NCBI GenBank assembly: GCA_015680685.1
Contig: MNCI01036132.1
Span: forward strand, 139,980 to 203,979
Source: Gnetum montanum
Taxonomy: Eukaryota > Streptophyta > Gnetopsida > Gnetales > Gnetaceae
DNA: 64,000 nt
Direction of reading: 5' to 3'
In this document: positions 25,771 to 35,744 of the stretch, in pieces
How the letters are laid out: each line of letters begins with the position of its first letter
Numbering within the stretch: position 1 is the first letter of the stretch
Notes under the pieces: model-generated
Databases searched by the model: none
What the model was told of the DNA's origin: nothing
What the model saw: only the letters and a program-made list of their open reading frames with translations
Program-made: the position numbers and the translations under genes

Positions 25771-25830
25771 CGCGATATTGCATACGCGATATTGCATCAT
25801 CCCCTGCGATATCGCGTATGCAATATCGCG
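25771..25830 (+). promoter_or_regulatory. Perfect 22-bp inverted repeat in U3 of E1 5' LTR
   Basis: Arms 25771-25792 and 25809-25830 are exact reverse complements separated by 16 bases, with CGCGATAT at both ends of each arm. The structure ends 15 bases before the TATA box. In the 3' LTR the same place keeps shorter arms, CCACGATAT (32080-32088) and ATATCGTGG (32099-32107). Confidence 0.9.
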
Positions 25831-25845
25831 GTCCGCCGCCATATC

Positions 25846-25853
25846 TATAAATA
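25846..25853 (+). promoter_or_regulatory. TATA box of E1 5' LTR
   Basis: TATAAATA followed by AAGAGGTGG, conserved in both E1 LTRs and both E2 LTRs. It would direct transcription of the element from the U3/R border. Confidence 0.65.
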
Positions 25854-26635
25854 AGAGGTGGAACTCCCCTTATTCTTCATCCTAATCTAGAAGTAGGGAA
25901 ACTCTTGCAGTTTGATCACTCCAGAGATAGATTATTTTTCCATGTGCCCGCAGTAGGAGTCCTAAAGTGAACAGATCTTTATTCGAGCAACATTGTACCT
26001 GAACACAAGTTGTGTACAGCAATAAAGACGAACTTCCTAGATAAACCTTGCAGTGCATGGAATAGGATTTAATTTATTGTTTTCTCTCTCAACCTTAAAC
26101 TCCTAGAATGCGGTATGAGTACGACTTGATTACGAGCATCTACGGATGTGTACGGTTAGTCAAGGAATTGGCTGCTCATCGCATGCGATATGAGTACGAC
26201 TTGATTACGAGCATCTAGTGTGACCCAGTGGGGTATCTAGGATCTACGCTTGGTAATCCCAGTGGTAGTCGTACACCCCAATGTGTATGGTTAGTCAAGG
26301 AATTGGCCACTTGGTTCAGGGTGTGTATGGTAAGTGGGAATGGATGCTGACGCTAGTTAATTTAGACTTAGTTAATTAGTTAGAGTTAGTTAGTTTCTCA
26401 ACCCTTCAACTCAATAGCATAGGAGAAAAACATCAAAAGACTATAAAAATAATATACCTCGGACTTACTTAACCATACACCATGACAACTACAAGTAAGT
26501 CTGGGAAGACAACGAATGGTTAACCTTAAGTGTTCCATGAGGCGTGTAGGCATTTAGTCTGTGGAGTTCGACTGGATCATGTGTGCTACGCTCATTTCGT
26601 ATGGTTGAGTGTAGGGGTACCTCGCCACTCATCAT

Positions 26636-26653
26636 TGGTGCCATTTCCGAGGA
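26636..26653 (+). other. E1 primer binding site, tRNA-Asp type
   Basis: TGGTGCCATTTCCGAGGA, one base after the LTR, matches 14 of 18 bases of the complement of the plant tRNA-Asp 3' end (TGGCGCCGTTGCCGGGGA, recalled). Three of the four differences are C-to-T or G-to-A. Confidence 0.8.
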
Positions 26654-26777
26654 CTAAGTGTTTGTGTGCTAAGTAGGACATAAGAGGATATTACTCATAT
26701 CATTAGGAGCTTTAACAAACCTTAGGGTTAATTAATTACAAATTTTATAATGGTAAAATCAGCACATCGAAATAACA

Positions 26778-29700
26778 ATGTCTTCTTCTCACAAGAGCAC
26801 ATCACCTATGGATGATACAAAGAACAGTTGGCAATCAAAAGCACATAACCGAAATCAGCCAGTTCCTCAATAATACAAAGTGACATATACTCATCCTGAT
26901 GAGTATATACCTAATTTTAATTTTATCTTTCATCAAGATGAACAGTTGTGCTGGAGAGATCTGCAAGGTAACATAGTGTTACCTCCAGATCGTGCAATCT
27001 CTAACATGCTTCTTCGTGCCTTAGCACAGATTGGCATGACAGAATTATACACTGAATACATTGCAGAAGATTTTGACATGAGGGATTATCATCCCATAGA
27101 AGCACAATGTATGAGAGACTCAATGTAGGAGAGCCAACATACACTGTTGAAGGGCAAAGAGGTCCTGCATGTCCTTAGTGAAACTAGAGATGGTGAACCA
27201 CTTACAACGGGTTCTCTATCAAGAGATGTTCCCCCTCCTAACGATGGCGAAGAGGTAGGGTATTAGAACTTACGCTCAACGATACACAACCCTAGTTTTG
27301 ATGCCCATGAACACCAATTGTTCACAGAGGGAACAACAACAAAATATAAGGACGGGCACTTAGATCGTCACCACGATCAGGGTCGAAGCAGCCGAAGGAA
27401 AGGTAGGAAGCATCGCCATGGCGATGGTTCTCCTTCTTCTTCCCCTTCTTCACATCATTCACCCTCTCCTTCCACATCAGGGTGCAATCATGAAGACCAT
27501 AACAGAGAGGATAAAAGTAAGAAAAATGAGAGATCTCAACAAGAGAGTCGAGAGAGAGGACAAGGGCATGAACAAAGGAAAAGTAGGGAACAACGGAGAC
27601 ATCATAGACGTCATGAAACCGATGATCATGATGAGCCCCTACTTTCAACCTAAAGTATGCTTGACATAATGGGGGCAGTGAGAATTCCATCAAGGCATTT
27701 AAAAGATAGTCAAATCAAATGATTATACATTAACAACATCCCACGATTTGAAGGGGGATACAACGCTGATCCACAACATCATTTACAGGCATTCCATGAT
27801 GCATGTGCCTTGCAAAACATTGAGAATGAGTGGCAAAAACTTAAGTTATTTTTCAGGACACTCACCAAGGAAGCAAAGAGCTGGTACCGGTACTTAGAAC
27901 TGGAAACCATTAGGAGGTGGAGTACGATGTTAGAACTATTCAACAATAAGTATCAAATGTACTCCAGAGTGTCCAATTTGCATAAGCAGATCCAAGGATG
28001 GAAGTAAGGTATTCATGAACCCTTGGATGCTGCCATGGCCCACTATTACACATTGTTACATTGTTGCCTGGGCCATGGATATGCATAGCGGGATCAACTC
28101 CGCCACATCATAGATGGGCTAAGGAATGAGACTAGAAGAACCCTTGGGACTTATGCCCAAGGGAGGCTATCACAACTAAGAGCCCATGAAGTTCAACGCT
28201 TGTTGGAGCAAGTAGCAAAAGAAGAAGGGGAGCTACAAAAAAGGGAAAGTACGAAAGAATACGACCGTGATCCCTCTACTCAAAAGAAGGGAGTGAAATT
28301 TTGTGATGAAGAGGATGAGTCACCAATCGAAGAGTTGGTGAACAGAAAAACCTTGCCGATTCAGAAACTCACAACAGAATTAGTGGCTAAGGTAGATGAC
28401 GTATGGAGTTCCTTAGACTCTATACTTGAAACTGTCTTGAAAATCATAGAAGAGTATAAGGCAGAACAAAGTAGTGATAAAGGTAAAACAAAGTGGAGAG
28501 ATTTAGGCTCTACACATAACAAGGGTAAGGGAAAAATCACTAACTCCAATGTGGCTGTGGATTTGGACTTAGATGATGATGGTGGATGTGAGATCTACCA
28601 CTATGACCATTCTAAGGGATGTTGTCCAATCATATCACATCTACAGGAGTCTGGGGTGTATGCACTTAATCCAAGACTTAATCAACGACAAACACCTCAA
28701 AGGTTACCTTATCCCCAAGGTAACCCAAGGCAGTTCCACCAACCATTAACGTATTATCCAAGTGGAACTCCACCACAATCCATCAAACAGCATCAGCAGT
28801 GGCAATACCCACATTCATGGGGGATGCCACCGCTAAAACATCAATACCCTTACCGGTTGCCTAATCCTTATGGATATTATGTGCAGCAACCGATTTCTCC
28901 AAGTGACTCTATGAGTCACACAACTCCCCACCGTCACTACCAAGTTCGAGAGTACTTCAAAAGGACTCCTTCTCCTCCGAGAGATACTTCATACCCACAC
29001 CATCCTCCTAATCCATCGGCACCTCTTCCACTAGTAATAGTTCCCATAACACCTCCCGCTCCAACAATGCAAGGGGAACTTCCTCCTCAACCGTAGCAAC
29101 GTCACGCTGTGAGAGCTGTAAATATTCAACCTACTACTAGTTTTGAAAACTGTAAAAAGAGAAGACCCTTCTTTAGAACCAAAAGCCCAGACAAACTCTC
29201 GCAACAACAAGCGATTGAGTCCACAACCATTCCTCCAACACATAAGGCTTCGAAGCTCCCTTTAAACCAAAATCATAGCTCAACGCAGATGATTATGTTA
29301 ACCCATACCATAACCGACTGGATCAAGGTAGGCCACCTTCCCAGGAAACTAACTGATCCTGGAAGTCCCTTAATCTACCTTCAAGTCATTGGAAATGAAC
29401 CACATAGGGCTCTTCTTGACTCAGGTTCTAGAGTCAACTTAATTTCACGAGAGATGTGTCATGTCTGGAACCTGCCACAACTCAAGAAGAGCAACATCCA
29501 ACTAGAGCTGGTAGACTAGTCCATCACCATTTCCTTGGGATTGGTGGAGGACATTGTTACCATTGTGTGTGGTTGGTCTTACCCAGCTAATCTTCTGGTG
29601 ATTGAACTGAACAACAATGAAGGGGATTTTCCAATTATAATGGGAAGGGCATGACTGAGTATAGTAGACGCACGTCTTAGGATCTGTTATCTTTCCTTGG

Positions 29701-30041
29701 AAATTTCTAAGATAAACATTTATGGCAAGATCGCAAAGAGGAAAGTTCCATGCATCACATACAGTGATTCATCGGGTGATGACATGGAGGAAATGCCTCC
29801 ATGCAACAAGTGTGTCCTTGAAACTTTGAAACAAAGATGCCTGTATGTAGTAACCACACAACAAGGAGTAGACACCCCATGGTTGATAGCTACTCGAAGG
29901 AGCAAACCAATATGCATGGAACAAACTGAAGAGACAAGCCATGCCAACAACGAAGGCATAGACACATTAGAATATGAGCGTCACCAACTACCATCCCTTA
30001 ATCTAAAAACATCAATGGGGAGAAGATGGGTACTTCTGTGA
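26778..30041 (+). pseudogene. gag-pro: E1 gag-pro, single frame with ten stops
   Basis: From ATG 26778 (MSSSHKSTSPMDD) the same frame stays coding for 1,088 codons with no frameshift, broken only by stops (TAA 26871, TAG 27264, TAA 27651 and TAG 28086 among them). Order: conserved YTHPDEYIPNFNFI; RS/RE/H-rich disordered region 27360-27650; capsid core around 27730-28200 (FHDACALQNIENEWQKLKLF); zinc-knuckle-like CEIYHYDHSKGCC near 28590; proline/glutamine-rich tail to 29095; aspartic protease with an intact triad in LLDSGSRVNLIS (about 29410-29445). Stops align with Gln or Trp in siblings at several places. After protease the frame ends where pol has been deleted. The element may once have moved with help from relatives, but this copy is dead. 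Confidence 0.9.
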
Positions 30042-30144
30042 AATTCAAACAAGCGTTCATTATTTCAAATCTCTCCCTTACAACTTAGTCATGGGGGTGA
30101 TGGCCACCTATGCTAATCATATGGGGCCCTCAGTTCTTTTTCAA

Positions 30145-30235
30145 TTTTTGTTTTACACGTTTTTGTTTTACAACATTTTTGTTTTACACGTTTTTGTTTT
30201 ACATGTTTTTGTCTTACACCTTTTTGTTTTACAAC
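30145..30235 (+). repeat. 15-bp minisatellite, 6 units
   Basis: Units of TTTTTGTTTTACACG type start at 30145, 30160, 30176, 30191, 30206 and 30221. E2 has only about two such units at the equivalent site (near 49055). Confidence 0.9.
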
Positions 30236-30288
30236 TTTCTTTAACTTTTCTTGTTTTTGTTTTACAACATCGTTATACTTTTCCATTT

Positions 30289-30310
30289 TGTGTGTGTGTG
30301 TGTGTGTGTG
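30289..30310 (+). repeat. (TG)11 microsatellite
   Basis: A pure TG run of 22 bases just after the minisatellite in the E1 post-pol block. Confidence 0.95.
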
Positions 30311-31330
30311 ATTCACCTGGTAAGTTTGTCACCCAATAAGTGTTCGGAATGATGGTATGAACTATTTTCGTGTTGATTGCTAATGTTTGGTTTTTACCTT
30401 TAAGTCACAATGTTGATACTGAGGTATGTTTCTTTTGATATGGTAGGCAATGAGATCACTTCAACCATTCATCCACTAGTTCTATGGTCTCTTTCGGCTT
30501 GGAAATGTACAAGTCCCCTTCACAATAAGAACTTTAATGAATCGGTGACTGGGAATTTCTCAAACTAAGAAGGACTCAAGGATTGAAAAGGGTGTGACTT
30601 TAAGGGAACTTGATGCATTTGTGTTGGCCATTCTCTTGGGTGCTTGGATGTTTTTCTTCTTGAGTTTTCTTACCGTTCCGATGTTACCCAATTATCGGAA
30701 GCTGAGACAATAAAAATAATCAAGTCTTTGCATGGTGCGGTTCTCACGCATAAAAATAAAAAACATAAAAAAAATGAAAAGAAATAAAGAAAGTGAGAAT
30801 TCAAAGCACACCCATTAGACAAAATAAATACTTGGGCTACAAGCACTGGTTATGGAACCAAAAGTGTTGCCTCTAACTAAGGCCCTTCTCACTTCTCATT
30901 CTCTCCTTTGTTTCGTCAGAATGGTGGTGGCTCTTGGAGGAAGCATTCTTGTTATTCAAGAGGATGGTTCGGCACTAGATGTGGTTTGTTTGAGGCCAGA
31001 GTTGGAATGAGATTTTCCAAGTCACTTTAATCATAAAACACACAAGGGGCTGTACACCAACTTGTTCTTGGGATTCCATTCCATTCTCTTCTCTCCATCC
31101 TTCTCTCCAGTGTTCACCTCATTGTCGGTTGTATCATTAGTCTACATATTTTGGTTGATGCATTGTTTTCTTTTTGGTAAATTCTTGCAGTTAATACTTT
31201 AACTCTTATTCCAAATGACATTCCCAGAGCCTATGGACTCTTTGGATGTGGGTTTGTCAGGGCATTAAGGGCATGATCCTACTTTGGGGAGGACCCACTG
31301 ACATTCCTATTTGGTGCACCAATTAACTTC

Positions 31331-32044
31331 TTTTCCCTAACATTTTTACAATTCACTTTCTTTTGTTCATTACCATCTTGACATTCATTTCATTAGTGCT
31401 ATAGTTTTCCCTTTTTATCTATCTTTCTTACTCCTTTTCTTTCTCCATTCTAATGCTACCGGAGGTTGGCGATTAGTCATGGGGGTACAAGGCCCAATTT
31501 TTTTAATTTTCTTCTAGCCCCAAAATTTTTGATTTTCTTCCTAACCCCTACACCTTTAGTAGTCATCAGTAATATATCTCTAGATCCGTATCAGTCATAC
31601 CACAACTCAGCCATTGGACTTACACTGAAGCAAGGTATTAACTACATTGAAATTCCTTTACCCTTGCTAATATAAGATTACGTTGTATGTGTAGATTCCA
31701 ATCATACAACGGATTAGATCTGGAAGAAACACATGGAATGGAGTAGCACTAGAAGTAGCTATGCAAGGAGCAAGATCGATGATGCACTTATCGATGGACA
31801 ACGAAAGGTGCAATCTAGGCATTGGCAGCAGCAGCACTTCTCTCTCTCTCTCTCTCTTTCTCAGCCACCAACTAAGGCCTGATGTCATTGTAATAAGGTG
31901 TTCACCCTTGTTGTCATGAAAACTAGTTTTGTCAAGTCTTGTAATGATGATCCATTCACATGTCATCCCATTAGTTCCATTCCCCTCAATAATCCCATAC
32001 CTTCCCAATATTTTGTAAGGAACTCGAGGACAAGTTTTCATTCA
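31331..32044 (+). other. E1 3' tail with relic of post-pol ORF
   Basis: This stretch is mostly non-coding. After a TATGTGTAG acceptor-like site (about 31687-31695), a short stretch to about 31850 (with WQQQH-like peptide) aligns loosely with E2 50607-50760. It may be what remains of the post-pol ORF kept in E4. A CT microsatellite lies at about 31837-31862. The last 80 bp (CAATAATCCCATACCTTCCC...) are shared by E1, E2 and E4. Confidence 0.5.
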
Positions 32045-32056
32045 GTCATGGGGGTA
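32045..32056 (+). other. E1 polypurine tract
   Basis: GTCATGGGGGTA directly precedes the TG of the 3' LTR. The same sequence occurs in E2. Confidence 0.85.
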
Positions 32057-33070
32057 TGATAAGACACAATTTGCACAAGCCACGATATTTCCTACACGAT
32101 ATCGTGGCCACCGCGATATCGCAGTCCGCTGCCATATCTATAAATAAGAGGTGGCACTCCCCTTATTCCTCATCCTGGTCTAGAAGTAGGAAAACTCTGG
32201 CAGTTTGATCACCTCGGAGATAGATTTTTTTTCCATGTGCCCACAGTAGGAGTCCTAAAGTGAACTGATCTTTATTCGAGCAACATTGTACCTAAACAGA
32301 AGTTGTGTACAAAAATAAAGATGAACTTCCTGGATAAACCTTGCAATGCATGGAATAGGATTTAATTTATTGTTTTCTCTCTCACCCTTAAACTCCTAGA
32401 ATGTGGTATGAGTATGACTTGATTACAAGCATCTACAGATGTGTACGATTAGTCAAGGAATGGGCTGCTCATCGCATGTGATATGAGTACGACTTGATTA
32501 CAAGCATCTAGTGTGACTACTTGGTAACCCAGTGGCGTATCCAGGATCTACGCTTGGTAATCCCAGTGGTAGTCGTACACCCCAATGTGTATGGTTAGTC
32601 AAGGAATCGGCCGCTCATTACACTTAGGCTAGATATATTCTCTCAACCCTTTCCTCCTAGTTAAGTGCCTCAGTATGACCACTTCGAGCACGTGCGTTAC
32701 GCGTGGTGATCCCAGTGATAATTAGCATTTGGTAGCCATGGTTGCATCGATTCAGGGTGTGTACAATAAGTGGGAATGGATGCTGACGCTAGTTAATTTG
32801 GACTTATTTCATTAGTTAGAGTTAGTTAGTTTCTCAACCCTTCAACTCAATAGCATAGGAGAAAAACATCAAAAGACTATAAAAATCATATACCTCGGAC
32901 TTACTTAATCATACACCATGACAACTACAAGTAATTCTAGGAAGACAACGAATGGTTAACCTTAAGTGTTCCATGAGGCGTGTAGGCATTTAGTCTGCGG
33001 AGTTCGACCGGATCGCACGTGCTATGCTTGTTTCGTATGGTTGAGTGTAGCAGTACCTCGCCACTCATCG
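32057..33070 (+). repeat. E1 3' LTR, 1,014 bp
   Basis: It begins TGATAAGACA and ends CACTCATCG, with the last base mutated. TATAAATA is at 32139-32146. It is longer than the 5' LTR because it retains about 126 bp (from about 32610) that also align with E2 LTRs, so the difference is a deletion in the 5' copy. Both LTRs share the internal 28-bp duplication. Confidence 0.93.
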
Positions 33071-33075
33071 CTTAC

Positions 33076-33412
33076 ATTGCTGCAAAAAAAAAAAAACATG
33101 CACATATTCAAATATACTTCATAAAGATAAAAAGCATAGACAAAATCCATTAATTAAAGAGCTTTAAACCCTTAACATATTTTATCAATTACATGAAACA
33201 TAAAACACATGATAGAAAATTAAAATTTATCATTTTGGACTACTTCTTTTTGAATCATTTTTGAGAAAGTATGTGAAAAAAGGTTGTGATTTAAATTTAG
33301 TGATTTAATTGAGATTTATTCTATGATCTTTGCATCCTTGACTTAATGTTTATTATTTTTTTTTTCTTCCTTTATTTTTTATGAGAATTTTATGAGAAAA
33401 TTTGTAAGAAAT
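33076..33412 (-). repeat. E11 left LTR, right part
   Basis: This continues 25040-25741 across the E1 insertion and aligns with about 35040-35297. The end near TATGAGAAAATTTGTA is approximate. Confidence 0.5.
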
Positions 33413-34187
33413 TGATGGCTATATTAGAGATACATGGGGCCTCTTAGGCATTAGACATATTTATAACACTCTATGCCTCTTTTGGCCTTGCAACATAGGC
33501 TTGTATGATCCATTATAAGTTTCCATTAAGGCTTGACAAATTTAAGACCATATGAAATACAACCTAAGAGTCATTTTCAAAAATTGGATTATGACTATGG
33601 ACATTTTAAAAACATACATACCTCCTATGGTAGAGCCTCCTTGGGTTATTAATCTTTACATTTTTTTTTCTTTTGATTATATGCCTTTTTAGAAAATAAT
33701 AACATCATAGGAATTTCCTACTTGGATGTCATTCATTTGACATCAAATTATATGTAACTTAGGTTACAAACAATAATATTACATGGGCTGCAAACATTGT
33801 GAAATAATTCATTAGAAATTATGAGAAATATCCTCCTTAAGCACCTATAGAGGAATTAACATATGTGTATTTATCCCTTGTCATTTTTTTCATGCCTTAC
33901 ATCAATGAATCACAACAAATGATTTTTAGCTTCATAATAAAATGTTAAATACAAATATTTAGGAGAATTAGAAAGATGATAAACCCTTCCTTCAAACTAA
34001 TATACTCCAAACATTTAATTACAATACCTCATATAAATTTGAATAATAAAATATCTCATCAAATATCAATAAAAAAATGTTCCCCTCTTCACCACCTCAA
34101 ATTGAAATTCATTTATGTGGTAAAAATAATTATGCAGCATGATTTCAATTCATATTATCAACTTCAAAATATTTTAAAAACCATGAA
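33413..34187 (-). other. E11 internal region, no coding signal
   Basis: About 0.8 kb of AT-rich sequence without recognisable gag or pol in any frame. The frame at 33976-34194 is low-complexity. Confidence 0.5.
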
Positions 34188-34199
34188 GCTCTAATACCA
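34188..34199 (-). other. E11 primer binding site, tRNA-iMet type
   Basis: The minus strand reads TGGTATTAGAGC, two bases inside the LTR end CTCTAACA. It has one C-to-T difference from the usual plant TGGTATCAGAGC. Confidence 0.7.
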
Positions 34200-34201
34200 C
34201 T

Positions 34202-35297
34202 TGTTAGAGTGGATGTAGTGGAAGGATGTTGTTGATGTATTAAATTGAAAGTTCATTAAAAATAAGGTCTAAATATATTTTTGAACATCATTTTACTAGT
34301 GACTTGTGATGATATCAAAATCTTTATTTATTGCTAGCAATTGCTAGATCTATAGAAATTAACATGTTTAGAATGTGTTTGTATTCTAGGCTTATTACTT
34401 GATATTTCTAAATCAATAAAAATCAACCTTTTATTTATCACTTCTAGTCACAACATCGATAAAAATAAATATATTTCATTATGTATAGACAAAACATCAT
34501 ATCGCGTGGCATCATTTAAGCTACAAAAATTAATATCATAAAAATATATCACTAGAAATCATTGGCTTAATAATTCTAGTGATGAGCCTTGGATTTCTAA
34601 TTTTTAACAGCACTAGAAATTCCCAAAAGTGATACAAGTTGATATATTAAAATTTTTAAGAAAATTTCTATGAATAAGGTTGATCTTTAATATACTTCAA
34701 TACATTTAGGTAAAACTAGATAAGTTAAACTTTAATAATATTGCCATGTAAGGAAGCTCTCAACACCTCTATAAATAGATTGATCAAACATGACTTTATA
34801 GGAAAGGGTAGGTAATCTAATATTTAATTCATGACTTCATGGACATGAAAGCATAATTTAAATTTACTAAATGTTCTCCATCTCTTCTAAATAGATCAAA
34901 GTCTTAAACATTCTTTACATTGAAGGCCTATTGAAATATTAATTTATTAATGAAATAGAACTTAAACATGAACATAAATTCCCTTCATTAGAATACATAA
35001 ATTGCCTCACATTAATCTAGAAAACCCCCACATATTTATATCTACTTTGTAAATGAAGAAAAAACATAAACACAACTAATGAACTAAATGGTTTTGAAGC
35101 CTTCATATAATTCATCAAATACTTTTATCAAAAATATTTATGATCATAATCAAGGGAAGAAATAAGAAACATAAAATAAAACTAAAACTTAACATCTCTT
35201 ACAATTCAAAAGATGATATTCTTCTTCTCAAATCATTTGTGAGAAACTATGTAAGAGAGGGTTATGTAATTATGAGAACTATATGAGAAAATTTTCA
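34202..35297 (-). repeat. E11 right (5') LTR
   Basis: Its plus-strand edge TGTTAGAGTGG follows the primer site. Sequence from about 34350 aligns with 25060-25741 plus 33076-33412 at moderate identity. The right end near TGAGAAAATTTTCA is approximate. Confidence 0.5.
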
Positions 35298-35740
35298 AAA
35301 ATATTTGTTAGAATTAAAGCTTGTAATATTCATGATGCAAGAGCATATTTTGAGATAGTTAGCTACAATAATATAAGAAAATTAGACACATAAACTACGA
35401 AATATGTTATCATTTAAATGGATAAAAGAGAGAATAATAGAGAACAAAGAGAAGATTGATGTCATTCATCTTGAATTAGTCATTGCTTCATTCTTATTAA
35501 CAATGAAGCTCATGGCTTTCTTTTAAAAATTCAGGAGTGGATAGATCTTACAGCTTTTCTTGATCTAGGATAACCTTTTCTTCTATTTTCTCTTTTTCAA
35601 TTTATAAATTAAGCTTCTCTAAGGCTTTATACCTATTTTTCTTGGTTTTTTTCAACCTTCTTTGAATATGTAAAACTTTTAACGAACATACTTGAAAATA
35701 TGAAAAAAGAATAGAGAAAAATTTTAAGCATTACTCAAAA
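35298..35740. other. Unassigned sequence inside E5
   Basis: AT-rich sequence where the RT core of E5 would be expected. I see no RT motif on either strand. A lysine-rich stretch on the minus strand (about 35700-35560) is probably compositional. Confidence 0.4.
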
Positions 35741-35744
35741 ATTA

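Larger units (their letters stand above)
25747..26634 (+). repeat. E1 5' LTR, 888 bp
   Basis: It runs TGATGAGACG...CACTCATCA. It holds the 22-bp hairpin (25771-25830), TATAAATA (25846-25853) and AATAAA (26021-26026) in R. A 28-bp segment is perfectly duplicated at 26115-26142 and 26190-26217. Relative to the 3' LTR it lacks about 126 bp after 26307. Confidence 0.95.
30062..31330 (+). other. Conserved post-pol non-coding block of E1
   Basis: This is homologous to E2 48995-50240 and E4 18335-17000. It opens with GTCATGGGGGTGATGGCCACC, a second polypurine-like run, then T-rich sequence, and closes with CTTTGGGGAGGACCCACTG (31294-31312). No reading frame is shared among the three copies. Confidence 0.8.
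25742..33075 (+). mobile_element. E1: Athila-like Ty3/gypsy element, 7.3 kb, pol deleted
   Basis: The element proper is 25747-33070, flanked by CTTAC target duplications (25742-25746, 33071-33075). 5' LTR 25747-26634; tRNA-Asp primer site; one gag-pro frame 26778-30041; conserved post-pol block; short tail; polypurine tract; 3' LTR 32057-33070, whose last base is G instead of A. Relative to E2, about 2.6 kb covering RT, RNase H and integrase is missing, with the junction at about 30020-30045. LTRs differ by roughly 7% over the first 300 bp by eye, fewer than in E2, so E1 is probably the younger insertion. It lies in the E11 LTR. Confidence 0.95.
25040..35297 (-). mobile_element. E11: short minus-strand LTR element (TRIM/LARD-like), split by E1
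   Basis: Two related AT-rich sequences, 25040-25741 plus 33076-33412 and 34202-35297, align in order and flank only about 0.8 kb. Just inside the right copy, the minus strand reads TGGTATTAGAGC (34199-34188), 11 of 12 matching the initiator tRNA-Met primer site used by many plant elements. This fixes orientation as minus. No gag or pol is visible. The left copy lacks about 150 bp at its outer end. The short internal part suggests a non-autonomous element. Outer ends and target duplication are not resolved. Confidence 0.55.

Noticed and set aside
26636-26653. tRNA gene
   Set aside because: Only 18 bases complementary to a tRNA 3' end are present, placed right after an LTR. It is a primer site, not a gene.
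27322-27693. 123-codon minus-strand open frame
   Set aside because: Shadow of the RS/H-rich gag region of E1 on the other strand.
35560-35700. Lysine/glutamate-rich coiled-coil-like peptide on the minus strand
   Set aside because: Interrupted by stops, no homologue in the window, and composition alone explains it.
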